This document shows positions 7,861 through 16,381 of a stretch of DNA of 56,302 nt, piece by piece. The notes under the pieces are model-generated. The model did no database searches. It was not told where the DNA came from and saw only the letters and a program-made list of their open reading frames with translations. How positions within the stretch are numbered: the first letter of the stretch is position 1; every line of letters begins with the position of its first letter. The translations under genes and the position numbers were made by a program. Source of the stretch: JALZAH01 sp051000755 (GTDB taxonomy: Bacteria > Actinomycetota > Acidimicrobiia > Acidimicrobiales > Palsa-688); assembly GCA_051000755.1 (NCBI GenBank), contig JBPCNZ010000145.1:1-56302 (forward strand), given 5' to 3'.

Positions 7861-8833
7861 GGGCCCTTCCTACCAGGTCCCGGATGTGACGGACATCATG
7901 GTGGCGGCACCAGGCGGCCAGCTCCCGGCTCACCCGCGCTGCGGCCCGCGGATCGGCGAAGGTGGCGGTGCCGACGGCGACGGCGTCCGCCCCCGCGACC
8001 AGCACCTCGGCGGCATCGGCGCCCGTCGTCACCCCTCCGACACCGACGATCGGGGTCCGGGGATGGGAGCGGCGGCACTCGAAGACGGCCCTGACCGCGA
8101 CGGGGTGGAGAGCCGGTCCCGAGACTCCGCCGCCCCCGCCGCCGAGCACGGCCCGCCCCGTGACGGGATCCAGAGCCAACCCCATGAGGGTGTTGACCAG
8201 GGTCAGGCCACCGGCACCGGCCTCGAGCACGGCGCCGGCGATGGCGGGGAGGTCGGTGACGTTGGGGCTCAACTTGGCCCACAACGGCAGGCCGCAGGGC
8301 TCGAGGCCGCCGGTGACCGCCGCGATCGCAGCCGCCGCCGACTCCTCGCCATGGGCGAACATGTGGCGGCTGTCCTCGATGTTCGGGCAGGAGATGTTGG
8401 CCTCGACGGCGACGATGGCCTGCGCCGCGCCGCCCCCGAGTCGCGCCTCGACGACGGCTCGGGCCAGGATGGCCGCCGCCTCTCCGAAGTCGGCCACCGT
8501 GAAGCCCCAGATGCTGGCTACCACCTTGGCCCCGGTGGCGGCTAGGGCTGGCAACTGGGCCGACAACCAGGCCGCCATGCCCGGGTTCTCCAGGCCCACG
8601 CTGTTGAGCATCCCGGCGGCGGTGGGATGCAGCCGCGGTGACGGGTTGCCGTCCCACGGTCCGGCGGACACGGACTTCACCGTGACCGCCCCCAGCCCCG
8701 CCAGGTCGATGTAACGGGCCAGCTCGGCGCCGTGCCCGGAGGTGCCCGACGCGGTGAGGACCGGGGTGGCCAACTCCACCGGGCCCACTCGGGTCCTCAG
8801 GTCGACGGCCCTCTGCCCGGGGAGGACCCGCAC
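7847..8833 (-). CDS. pyrD: Dihydroorotate dehydrogenase, class 1B-like catalytic subunit
   Basis: PyrD oxidises dihydroorotate to orotate using FMN. The active site loop reads NISCPN with a catalytic Cys, the mark of class 1 enzymes; class 2 has Ser. TPVLTASGTSG, VKSVS and a C-terminal phosphate site (VGVGGVTTGADAAEVLVAGADAV, cut short here) fit class 1B. Class 1B normally needs a PyrK iron-sulfur/FAD partner, and no pyrK lies in this operon. The frame is open to 8980, inside carB. I chose GTG 8833 because AGGGGA lies upstream of it, and it yields MRVLPGQRAVDL (328 aa). GTG 8851 is an alternative. The start lies 20 bases after the carB stop. Confidence 0.92.
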   Translation of the reverse strand: MRVLPGQRAVDLRTRVGPVELATPVLTASGTSGHGAELARYIDLAGLGAVTVKSVSAGPWDGNPSPRLHPTAAGMLNSVGLENPGMAAWLSAQLPALAATGAKVVASIWGFTVADFGEAAAILARAVVEARLGGGAAQAIVAVEANISCPNIEDSRHMFAHGEESAAAAIAAVTGGLEPCGLPLWAKLSPNVTDLPAIAGAVLEAGAGGLTLVNTLMGLALDPVTGRAVLGGGGGGVSGPALHPVAVRAVFECRRSHPRTPIVGVGGVTTGADAAEVLVAGADAVAVGTATFADPRAAARVSRELAAWCRHHDVRHIRDLVGRAHDDR

Positions 8834-8853
8834 GATCGCCGGTCCCCTCACGA

Positions 8854-11800
8854 TCAGTCGTCGAGGGGCAGCTGGTCGACGGCGTGCAGCTCCTGGAGGC
8901 TGCGGACGACCACGCCGTCCTGGCCCCGCTCGGCGATGCCGGCCGCCGCGGCCCGGGCCGCGGCGATGGTGGTCAGGCACGGCACCTTGTGATCCATGGC
9001 CGCCCGGCGGATGTGGGCACCGTCGGCGCGCGGTCCCCGCCCCCGGGGGGTGTTGACGACCAGGTGGACCTCACCGGAGCGGATCAGCTCGACGGAGTCG
9101 GCACCTCCTGCCCCGTCACCGCCGGCCCCGTGCTCTCCCGGCCCCTCGACGCCGACCTTGGCGACCAGGATCTCGACAGGGATGCCTGCGCCCTCGAGCG
9201 CGGCCGCCGTACCCGACGTGGCCGCCAGGGAGAAGCCGAGGCGCACGAAGGAGCGGGCCACCCCCAGGCCGGCCTCCTTGTCGCGGTCGGCCAGGGTGAA
9301 CAGGACCCGCCCCCCGAAGGGCAGGGGGCTCCCGGCCGCGACCTGGCTCTTGGCGAAGGCCCGGCCGAAGGTGGTGTCGATGCCCATGACCTCGCCGGTC
9401 GAGCGCATCTCGGGGCCGAGGAGGGTGTCGGCGCCGGGGAAACGGTCGAAGGGCAGGACCGCCTCCTTCACGCTCACGTGCCCGCCTGCCGCCGGGGGGT
9501 GGACCAGACCCTCCGTGCGCAGCTCGGCCAGGGTGGCGCCGAGCATGACCCGGGCCGCGACGCGGGCCAGGGACACTCCCGTCGCCTTGGAGACGAACGG
9601 CACGGTCCGGCTGGCCCGGGGATTGGCCTCGATGACGTGCACGCTGGGCCCCCGTTCGCCGTGGACCACGGCGAATTGGACGTTCAACGGGCCACGCACT
9701 CCGAGGGCGTCGGCGATGGCCCGGGTGTGGCCCTCGATGGTGGCGATCACCCCCGGCGTCAGGGTCGGCGGCGGTATGACACAGGCACTGTCGCCGGAAT
9801 GGACCCCGGCCTCCTCGACGTGCTCCATGACCGCTCCGATCAGGGTCTCCCCCGTCCCGTCCCTCACGGCATCCACATCGACCTCAGTGGCGTCCTCGAG
9901 GAAGCGGTCCACCAGCACCGGGCGCTCGGCGGACAGGCCACCCTCCCGCCCGAGCGAGCCGGAGACGCCCATGGCCGCCATGGCCCGACGCAGGTCATCG
10001 GGGTTGTAGACGATCTCCATGGCCCGCCCACCGAGGACATAGCTGGGGCGGACCAGCGCCGGATAGCCGACCTCGGCGGCGACGGCCAGGGCGCCGTCGA
10101 TGGTCACCGCTGTCCCTCCCGGCGGCTGGGCGATGCCCAGGCTGGTGCACAGCTCACTCCAGCGCTGCCGGTCCTCGGCCAGGTCGATGGCCTCGGCGGG
10201 GGTCCCCAGGATCAGCTCCGGGCTCAGCCGACCGGCGAGCTTCAACGGCGTCTGCCCGCCCAGGGAGACGACCACGCCGACCACCCGACCGGTGGCGCCC
10301 TCCACCTCGAGGATGTCGGTGACGTTCTCGATGGTGAGCGGCTCGAAGTACAACCGGTCACTGGTGTCGTAATCGGTCGAGACGGTCTCGGGGTTGCAGT
10401 TGACCATCACCGTCTCATAGCCGGCGTCGCGCAGGGCGAAGCTGGCCTGCACGCAGCAGTAGTCGAACTCGACGCCCTGGCCGATGCGGTTGGGCCCGGA
10501 GCCGAGGATGACGACCTTGTCCCGGTCCGACGGGCCCACCTCGTCGGTGTCCTCGTAGGTCGAATAGTGATACGGGGTGTGGGCTTCGAACTCGGCGGCG
10601 CAGGTGTCGACCGTCTTCATCGTCGCTCTCACCCCTGCGGCCAGGCGCGCCTGCCTGACGGCGGCGGCGCCCACCGGGTCCTCGGAGGTGGACCAGATGA
10701 ACGCCAGCTGCTCGTCGGCGAAGCCCAGTCGCTTGGCCCGCCGCCAATCCGGCCGGGTCATGGCCCCCGGTCCGGCGACGTCCGCCAGGCGCCGGCGCTC
10801 GCATCCGACGGCGGCGATCTGGTCCAGGAACCAGGGGTCCACCCCGCTGGCGCGCGCCACGCGCTCGGTGGCGATCCCCCGGCGCAGCGCGGCCTCGAGG
10901 TAGAAGATGCGATCGGGGGTGGGCACGGCCGAGCGATGGATGAGGTCCTCGTCGGCCAGAGCGTCACGCTCCGCCTCGCCGGGATCGGCGCACAACCCCA
11001 GATGGCCCCGCTCCACAGACCGCAGCGCCTTCTGCAGCGATTCGGGGAAGGTCCGGCCGATGGCCATGGCCTCGCCCACCGACTGCATGCGCGTCCCGAG
11101 GACGTCGGGGATGCCGGGGAACTTCTCGAACGCCCATCGAGGCACCTTCGTCACGATGTAGTCGATGCTGGGCTCGAAGCACGACGGGGTCTGGCCGGTG
11201 ATGTCGTTGGTGATCTCGTCGAGGGTGTAGCCCACGGCCAGCCGGGCGGCGATCTTGGCGATGGGAAATCCCGTCGCCTTCGACGCCAGGGCACTCGATC
11301 GGCTGACCCGGGGATTCATCTCGATGACAACCATCCGGCCGTCGGCCGGGTCGACGGCGAACTGGACGTTGGATCCACCGGTCTCCACCCCGATGCGCCG
11401 GATGCAGGCGAAGGCGGCGTCGCGCATCCGTTGGTACTCGGTGTCGGAGAGGGTCTGGGCTGGGGCCACCGTGATGGAGTCGCCGGTGTGGACCCCCATG
11501 GGGTCGACATTCTCGATGGAGCACACGACGACGCAGTTGTCTGCCGCGTCGCGCATCACCTCCAGCTCGTACTCCTTCCACCCGGCGATGGACCGCTCGA
11601 TCAGGATCTCGCTGACCGGGCTGGCCGCCAGCCCCTCGCCGGCCAGTCTCTCGAAGCCGTAGCGGTCGACGGCGATCCCGGTCCCGGCACCACCCAGGAT
11701 GTATGACGGGCGGACCATGAGCGGGTAGCCGATGCGGTCGGCCACGCTCATCGCCCCGTCCAGGTCGTAGGCGAAGCCCGACTCGGGCACGGCCAGACCG

Positions 11801-12216
11801 ATCTCGGTCATGGCCGCCTTGAACTGGTCCCGGTTCTCGGCGGTGGCGATGGCCGTGGCATTGGCCCCGATCATCTCCACCCCGGCCGCCTCCAGCACCC
11901 CCCGCTCGTGGAGGGCCATGGCCAGGTTGAGGGCGGTCTGGCCCCCGAGGGTGGCCAGCAGGGCGTCGGGAGCCTCGCGCTCGATGATGGCGTTGAGCAC
12001 GCCCTCGGTGAGGGGCTCGACGTAGGTCCGGTCGGCCAGGTCCGGGTCGGTCATGATCGTCGCCGGGTTGGAGTTGGCCAGGACGACCCGGTACCCCTCC
12101 TCGGCCAGCACCCGGCACGCCTGGGTGCCGGAGTAGTCGAACTCGCAGGCCTGGCCGATCACGATCGGGCCTGAGCCGATGACCAGGATCGTCTCCAGGT
12201 CGTTGCGACGGGCCAT
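8854..12216 (-). CDS. carB: Carbamoyl-phosphate synthase large subunit
   Basis: CarB (1120 aa) makes carbamoyl phosphate from bicarbonate, ammonia delivered by CarA, and two ATP, feeding pyrimidine and arginine synthesis. Two ATP-grasp halves are visible: GSGPIVIGQACEFDYSG near residue 14 and GSGPNRIGQGVEFDYC near 560. Each is followed by SYVLGG- or SYILGG-type ATP loops and ENVDPMGVHTGDS / EEAGVHSGDS. A C-terminal MGS-like allosteric domain (LFTLADRDKEAG to LVVNTPRGRG) carries a Gly-rich insert. The start ATG overlaps the carA stop as TGATG. Confidence 0.98.
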   Translation of the reverse strand: MARRNDLETILVIGSGPIVIGQACEFDYSGTQACRVLAEEGYRVVLANSNPATIMTDPDLADRTYVEPLTEGVLNAIIEREAPDALLATLGGQTALNLAMALHERGVLEAAGVEMIGANATAIATAENRDQFKAAMTEIGLAVPESGFAYDLDGAMSVADRIGYPLMVRPSYILGGAGTGIAVDRYGFERLAGEGLAASPVSEILIERSIAGWKEYELEVMRDAADNCVVVCSIENVDPMGVHTGDSITVAPAQTLSDTEYQRMRDAAFACIRRIGVETGGSNVQFAVDPADGRMVVIEMNPRVSRSSALASKATGFPIAKIAARLAVGYTLDEITNDITGQTPSCFEPSIDYIVTKVPRWAFEKFPGIPDVLGTRMQSVGEAMAIGRTFPESLQKALRSVERGHLGLCADPGEAERDALADEDLIHRSAVPTPDRIFYLEAALRRGIATERVARASGVDPWFLDQIAAVGCERRRLADVAGPGAMTRPDWRRAKRLGFADEQLAFIWSTSEDPVGAAAVRQARLAAGVRATMKTVDTCAAEFEAHTPYHYSTYEDTDEVGPSDRDKVVILGSGPNRIGQGVEFDYCCVQASFALRDAGYETVMVNCNPETVSTDYDTSDRLYFEPLTIENVTDILEVEGATGRVVGVVVSLGGQTPLKLAGRLSPELILGTPAEAIDLAEDRQRWSELCTSLGIAQPPGGTAVTIDGALAVAAEVGYPALVRPSYVLGGRAMEIVYNPDDLRRAMAAMGVSGSLGREGGLSAERPVLVDRFLEDATEVDVDAVRDGTGETLIGAVMEHVEEAGVHSGDSACVIPPPTLTPGVIATIEGHTRAIADALGVRGPLNVQFAVVHGERGPSVHVIEANPRASRTVPFVSKATGVSLARVAARVMLGATLAELRTEGLVHPPAAGGHVSVKEAVLPFDRFPGADTLLGPEMRSTGEVMGIDTTFGRAFAKSQVAAGSPLPFGGRVLFTLADRDKEAGLGVARSFVRLGFSLAATSGTAAALEGAGIPVEILVAKVGVEGPGEHGAGGDGAGGADSVELIRSGEVHLVVNTPRGRGPRADGAHIRRAAMDHKVPCLTTIAAARAAAAGIAERGQDGVVVRSLQELHAVDQLPLDD

Positions 12217-13427
12217 CAGCCGGTCCTCTCCGAACCCTTGCGACCGGTCTCCATCAGGACCCGGAACTCGTCGAAGAGATGGTGGGCGTCATGGGGTCCG
12301 GGGCCGGCCTCGGGGTGGTACTGCACGCTGAAGACCCGCTGCTCGGGGACGGCCAGGCCCTCCACCACGCCGTCGTTGCGGTTGATGTGGGTGACCTCGG
12401 CCCCGGTCACCGAGTCGGCGGCGATGGCGTAGTTGTGGTTCTGGCTGGTGATCTCCACCCGTCGACCATCGACGCGCTGCACGGGGTGGTTGCCCCCGTG
12501 ATGGCCGAAGGCCATCTTGTAGGTCCGGGCGCCGAGGGCGGCCCCGAGCAGCTGGTGCCCCAGGCAGATCCCGAGCATGGGGACCTCGCCGATCAGGCCG
12601 CCCAGGGCTTCTACGGCGTAGCCCAGGGCCGCCGGATCCCCCGGCCCGTTGGAGAGGAACACCCCGTCGGGGCGCCGAGCGAGGACGTCGGAGGCGGAGG
12701 TCCAGGCGGGCACCACCTCCACCGTGGCGCTGCGGCCCAGCGCCCGCAGGATGGCGGCCTTGATGCCGAAGTCATAGGCCACCACCCGCAACGGTCCCGA
12801 CCCCGTGTGGTACGGATCCGGCGTGGTGACCTCGGCCACCATGTCGATGCCCTCGGTCCCCGGCGCCGCCGCAGCGGCAGCCGCGATGGTCGTCTCGTCG
12901 GTGGCCCCCGGGCCCTCCAGAGCACCGAAGGCGCCGGGCATGGCGCCCGCATCGCGGATGTGACGGGTCAGGCGCCTGGTGTCCACCCCGGTGATGGCGG
13001 GGACACCGTGACGGAGGAGAAACGCCTCGAGGCTCTCGTCGGAGCGCCAGTTGCTGGGCCGCTCGGTGAGGTCACGCACGATCATCCCCCGGCAGAAGGG
13101 CCGCCTGCTCTCGTTGTCCGCCTCGGTGACGCCGTAGTTGCCGATGTGGGGGTAGGTGAAGCAGATCATCTGGCCGGCGTACGAAGGGTCGGTGAGCACC
13201 TCCTGATAGCCGCTGAGGACGGTGTTGAAGACCACCTCGCCGGTGGCCACCACGCTCTCGGCGCCGGCGACCGCCGCCCCCTCCGCCGGCGTGATGGCAT
13301 CGGCCTCGGTCACGGTATGGGCCCGGGCCATGGCACCGGCCGCTTCGCCCTCGAAGCGGCTTCCGTCGGCCAGGACCAGCACCGCCGCGGGACGACGACC
13401 GGTCGGATGCTGGCGTGGGGGCGTCAT
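12216..13427 (-). CDS. carA: Carbamoyl-phosphate synthase small (glutaminase) subunit
   Basis: CarA (403 aa) hydrolyses glutamine and channels ammonia to CarB. The class I amidotransferase site is intact: nucleophile Cys in GICLGHQLLG, and His and Glu in YHPEAGPGPHD. The N-terminal domain has GEVVFNTVLSGYQE and TYPHIGNYG. Residues about 28-62 contain an Ala-rich stretch that is roughly 25 residues longer than in E. coli CarA, inserted between FEG and GEVVFNT. Its ATG overlaps the pyrC stop as ATGA, and its stop overlaps the carB start. Confidence 0.97.
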   Translation of the reverse strand: MTPPRQHPTGRRPAAVLVLADGSRFEGEAAGAMARAHTVTEADAITPAEGAAVAGAESVVATGEVVFNTVLSGYQEVLTDPSYAGQMICFTYPHIGNYGVTEADNESRRPFCRGMIVRDLTERPSNWRSDESLEAFLLRHGVPAITGVDTRRLTRHIRDAGAMPGAFGALEGPGATDETTIAAAAAAAPGTEGIDMVAEVTTPDPYHTGSGPLRVVAYDFGIKAAILRALGRSATVEVVPAWTSASDVLARRPDGVFLSNGPGDPAALGYAVEALGGLIGEVPMLGICLGHQLLGAALGARTYKMAFGHHGGNHPVQRVDGRRVEITSQNHNYAIAADSVTGAEVTHINRNDGVVEGLAVPEQRVFSVQYHPEAGPGPHDAHHLFDEFRVLMETGRKGSERTG

Positions 13428-14722
13428 CTGATCGCCTCCCCGTCACGAACCACGGCTTCGCCGGCACGGACGGTGTGGCGGACCCGGCCGGTCATGATCC
13501 GGCCCGCGTACGGGCTGTTGCGGCTCCGGCTCCCCGACCGGGCGGGGTCGAGAGCCCACTGCTCCGTAGGGTTGAACACACACAGGTTGGCCGGCTCACC
13601 GGCGACGATCGGCCGGCCGTGGCAATCGTCGATGCCGGCGATGGCCGCCGGCTGCCACGACAGCAGGGCCAGCACGGCCGGGACCCCGAGGCCCAGCTCG
13701 GTGAGGCTGAGCGACAGGGCCGCATCCAGGCCGATCATCCCCGGAGGGGCCTCCTCGAAGGAGGCTTCCTTGGCCTCCTGAGGATGGGGGGCATGGTCGG
13801 TGGCCACCGCATCGAGGGTGCCGTCGGCCAATCCCGCCTTGACGGCGGCGACATCGACGGCCCGGCGCAACGGGGGGTTCACCTTGAACACCGGGTCATA
13901 CGAGCTCACGGCCTCGTCGGTCAGGGTGAAGTGATGGGGTGCGGCCTCGGCGGTGACATCCAGGCCTTCGGCCTTGGCCTGACGGACCCGGGCCACCGAG
14001 CCCGCCGTCGACAGGTGCAGGAAGTGCATCCTGGCCCCGGTCAGGGCGCACAGGGCCAGATCCCGGGCGACCATGACCTCCTCAGCGGCGGCCGGCTGTC
14101 CGGCCAGGCCGAGCCGGGATGACAACGGCCCCTCGTTCATGAGGCCCCCCGCGGCCAGAGCCGCGTCCTCACAGTGCTGGGCCAGCGTGACCCCGAGCGC
14201 CGAGGCGTACTCCAGAGCTCGGCGCATCACCCGGGGATCGGCGACTCCGGTGCCGTCGTCGGTGAACAACCGCACCCCGAGCGCCGCCATCTCGGCCATG
14301 GGGGCCAGCGTGATGCCGGCCCGTCCCACCGTGATGGCCCCGGCCACCCGGACGTCGCAACATGACGAGGCGCCGAGGTTGAGCACATGGCGGGCCACGG
14401 ACGCGTCGTCGATGGCGGGCTCGGTGTTGGGCATGGCCACGATGGCGGTGTAACCGCCGAGGGCGGCGGCCCGGGCGCCGGATTCGACCGTCTCGGCCTC
14501 CTCCCTCCCCGGTTCGCGCAGGTGGGTGTGGAGATCGACCAGTCCCGGGGCGACAACGCAACCCTCGGCGTCGAGGGTCACCGCGCCGGCAGGCGCCGCC
14601 GCGCCCCCACCGACTTCGACGACCCGGCCACCGGCCACCACCACGTCGGCCCGCCGCTCACCGCTGCGGTCGATGACGGTGCCCCCCCGGATGACGAGAG
14701 GGGGCTGGGCTTCAACCGACAC
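13424..14722 (-). CDS. pyrC: Dihydroorotase (class I)
   Basis: PyrC cyclises carbamoyl aspartate to dihydroorotate. Zinc ligands and catalytic residues are in place: DLHTHLREPG, the HCED His, HLST and TDHAPH. Length is 432 aa. The frame opens at TTG 14728, but GGGAG (14733-14729) directly abuts that codon. GTG at 14722 is 6 bases after it and gives MSVEAQPPLVIRGG, so I prefer it. The start overlaps the pyrB end by 11 bases. The class I enzyme with intact ligands should be active on its own. Confidence 0.97.
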   Translation of the reverse strand: MSVEAQPPLVIRGGTVIDRSGERRADVVVAGGRVVEVGGGAAAPAGAVTLDAEGCVVAPGLVDLHTHLREPGREEAETVESGARAAALGGYTAIVAMPNTEPAIDDASVARHVLNLGASSCCDVRVAGAITVGRAGITLAPMAEMAALGVRLFTDDGTGVADPRVMRRALEYASALGVTLAQHCEDAALAAGGLMNEGPLSSRLGLAGQPAAAEEVMVARDLALCALTGARMHFLHLSTAGSVARVRQAKAEGLDVTAEAAPHHFTLTDEAVSSYDPVFKVNPPLRRAVDVAAVKAGLADGTLDAVATDHAPHPQEAKEASFEEAPPGMIGLDAALSLSLTELGLGVPAVLALLSWQPAAIAGIDDCHGRPIVAGEPANLCVFNPTEQWALDPARSGSRSRNSPYAGRIMTGRVRHTVRAGEAVVRDGEAIR

Positions 14723-15758
14723 GATCAACTCCCGAACCCAGAAGGAGGTAGAGAACGGCCATGCGCACCGCCACCCCGTTGGCCACCTGCTGAGTGACCA
14801 CGGAGGACGGCAGGTCGATCACGTCGGCCGCCACCTCGACGCCCCGGTTGACCGGCCCGGGGTGCATGATCATCGCCCCCGCCCCGAGGAGCCGGGCCCG
14901 TCTCCTGGTGAGGCCGTAGGTGGCGGTGTACTCCCGGAGGGAGGGCAGCAGGGCGTCGGTCATGCGCTCCTGTTGCAGCCGCAGGAGGTAGACGACATCG
15001 AGATCGGGGAGGACGGCGTCGAGGTCGTGGGAGACGGCGACCGGCCAGCCCACCAGGCTCGGCGGCAGGAGGGTCGGCGGGGCCACGAGGGTCACCTGGG
15101 CGCCGAGGGCGGCGAATGCCAGCACATCGGAGCGCGCCACCCGGCTGTGGCTGATGTCGCCCACGATCCCAATGGACAACCCGTCGAGCGGTGTGCCCCG
15201 GACACGGGTGATGGTGTAGGCGTCGAGGAGGGCCTGGGTCGGATGCTCATGCCAGCCGTCCCCCCCGTTGACCACCGAAGAGCCCTGAGCCCAGCGAGCC
15301 ACCTGCCAGGGCACGCCCGAGCCTCGGTGGCGCACCACCATGGCGTGCACGCCCATGGCCTCGACGGTCTCCACCGTGTCGCGCAGGGACTCGCCCTTGC
15401 TCAGCGACGACCCCGACGCCGAGAACGTCAGGACGTCCGCGCTGAGCCGGCGAGCGGCGGTCTCGAAGCTCAACCGCGTCCGGGTCGAGCTCTCGAAGAA
15501 CATCGACGCCACGGTCTTGCCCCGCAGGGCCGGGACCTTGGGGATGGGCCGGCTGTTGATCTCCACGAAACGATCCGTCAGGTCGAGGACCTCCTCGATC
15601 CCCGAGCGACCCAGCTCGGCGATGGAGAGCAGGTGCCTGGGCCCATGCCCTGGCCCCCCCGGGTCGCCGGCCCCACTCAGGTTGCGACTCTGCACACTCT
15701 GCACACTCTGCACCCTGTCGCCACTCACGTGGCGACTCTGCACCCTGTCGCCACTCAC
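14712..15758 (-). CDS. pyrB: Aspartate carbamoyltransferase catalytic subunit
   Basis: PyrB joins carbamoyl phosphate and aspartate, the committed step of pyrimidine synthesis. SSTRTRLSFE, HPTQALLD and the C-terminal HPGPVNRGVE are conserved. The family core begins at HLLSIAELGRSGIEE (about residue 42). The first 40 residues (with VSGDRVQS repeated) come from tandem DNA repeats and do not look like a conserved domain, so the true start may be a later GTG within the repeats (15743, 15728, 15713). GTG 15758 overlaps the pyrR stop as GTGA, which favours coupled translation from there. No pyrI regulatory subunit is present. Confidence 0.95.
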   Translation of the reverse strand: MSGDRVQSRHVSGDRVQSVQSVQSRNLSGAGDPGGPGHGPRHLLSIAELGRSGIEEVLDLTDRFVEINSRPIPKVPALRGKTVASMFFESSTRTRLSFETAARRLSADVLTFSASGSSLSKGESLRDTVETVEAMGVHAMVVRHRGSGVPWQVARWAQGSSVVNGGDGWHEHPTQALLDAYTITRVRGTPLDGLSIGIVGDISHSRVARSDVLAFAALGAQVTLVAPPTLLPPSLVGWPVAVSHDLDAVLPDLDVVYLLRLQQERMTDALLPSLREYTATYGLTRRRARLLGAGAMIMHPGPVNRGVEVAADVIDLPSSVVTQQVANGVAVRMAVLYLLLGSGVDRVG

Positions 15759-15766
15759 GTGGCGAC
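15684..15766. repeat. Tandem palindromic repeat at pyrR/pyrB junction
   Basis: Two copies of a 20-base near-palindrome (15717-15736 and 15747-15766) each form a hairpin with stem GTCGCCAC/GTGGCGAC and a four-base loop. They repeat with a 30-base period. Next to them lie three TCTGCACAC-like 9-mers (about 15689-15715). The array spans the end of pyrR and the first codons of pyrB, and in mRNA would give two tandem hairpins over the pyrB start. Confidence 0.85.
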
Positions 15767-16324
15767 CATGTCGCCGATCACCACGCCCGCCTCCGAGACG
15801 TCCACCATCTCGTCCCGGCGGGTCGGCAGGTTCTTGCCGACATAGTCGGGGCGGATCGGCAACTCCCGATGACCCCGGTCGACCATGACGGCCAGCTGCA
15901 CGCTGCGAGCCCGCCCGTAGTCGCTCAGGGCGTTGAGGGCGGCCCGGATGGTCCGCCCGGTGAACAACACGTCGTCGACCAGCACCACGGTCCGCCCCGT
16001 GAGGTCCCCGGGGACGTGGGTGGAGGCCTCCGGGAGGACGGGGCGCAGACCGATGTCGTCCCGGTAGAACGCAACATCGAGGGTCCCGGTCGGCACCTGC
16101 TCATCGGCGACCTCGCGGATGGCCACGGCCAGATTGGTGGTGATCCACACCCCGCCGGTCTGCAGACCGACCAGGACCAGATCGGTGGTCCCGTGGTTGC
16201 GCTCCAGGATCTCATGGGCCATGCGCCACGTCGCCCGCCGCACATCCTCGGGCTCCATGACCGTCGTCCGGGCCACGAACACCGCCCCGTACGGGGGGGT
16301 GAGGGCACGTTCGCGTTCAGCCAT
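15755..16324 (-). CDS. pyrR: PyrR, pyrimidine operon RNA-binding regulator / uracil phosphoribosyltransferase
   Basis: PyrR binds a conserved hairpin in pyr mRNA when UMP is high, and also has some uracil phosphoribosyltransferase activity. The PRPP motif VVLVDDVLFTGRTIRAA is near residue 107, and RELPIRPDYVGKNLPT is the family's C-terminal signature. Three ATGs stand in a row (16330, 16327, 16324). AGGAG (16335-16331) directly abuts the first and is 6 bases before the third, so I use 16324 (189 aa). A match to the PyrR-binding loop lies immediately upstream of this SD, which points to autoregulation by translational repression. Confidence 0.97.
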   Translation of the reverse strand: MAERERALTPPYGAVFVARTTVMEPEDVRRATWRMAHEILERNHGTTDLVLVGLQTGGVWITTNLAVAIREVADEQVPTGTLDVAFYRDDIGLRPVLPEASTHVPGDLTGRTVVLVDDVLFTGRTIRAALNALSDYGRARSVQLAVMVDRGHRELPIRPDYVGKNLPTRRDEMVDVSEAGVVIGDMVAT

Positions 16325-16336
16325 CATCATCTCCTG

Positions 16337-16369
16337 GTCGTACCGGCCTCACGGGACCAGCTTCACGAC
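16337..16369 (-). promoter_or_regulatory. PyrR-binding RNA hairpin upstream of pyrR
   Basis: The mRNA between nusB and pyrR folds into a lower stem GUCGU/ACGAC (16369-16365 with 16341-16337), a purine-rich bulge GAAG (16364-16361), an upper stem CUGG/CCGG (16360-16357 with 16346-16343) and a loop UCCCGUGAGG. Together the top matches the known PyrR binding-loop consensus ARUCCNGNGAGGYU at 12 of 14 positions. The 3' side ends one base before the AGGAG of pyrR, so PyrR binding could block ribosome access, as described for mycobacterial pyr operons. Confidence 0.8.
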
Positions 16370-16381
16370 TGACCACCGATG

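Noticed and set aside
8884..11706. A 940-residue open frame on the plus strand opposite carB
   Set aside because: High GC content leaves long stop-free frames opposite real genes. The frame has Gly/His/Gln-rich content with no motifs, while the minus strand encodes an intact CarB.
15684..15766. CRISPR array
   Set aside because: The repeats are direct and partly palindromic, but there are only two units with a 10-base spacer, they are within coding sequence, and no cas genes are present.
16331..16381. Transcription attenuator between nusB and pyrR
   Set aside because: There is no terminator/antiterminator pair; only the PyrR-type hairpin that abuts the SD is present, so translational control is the simpler reading.
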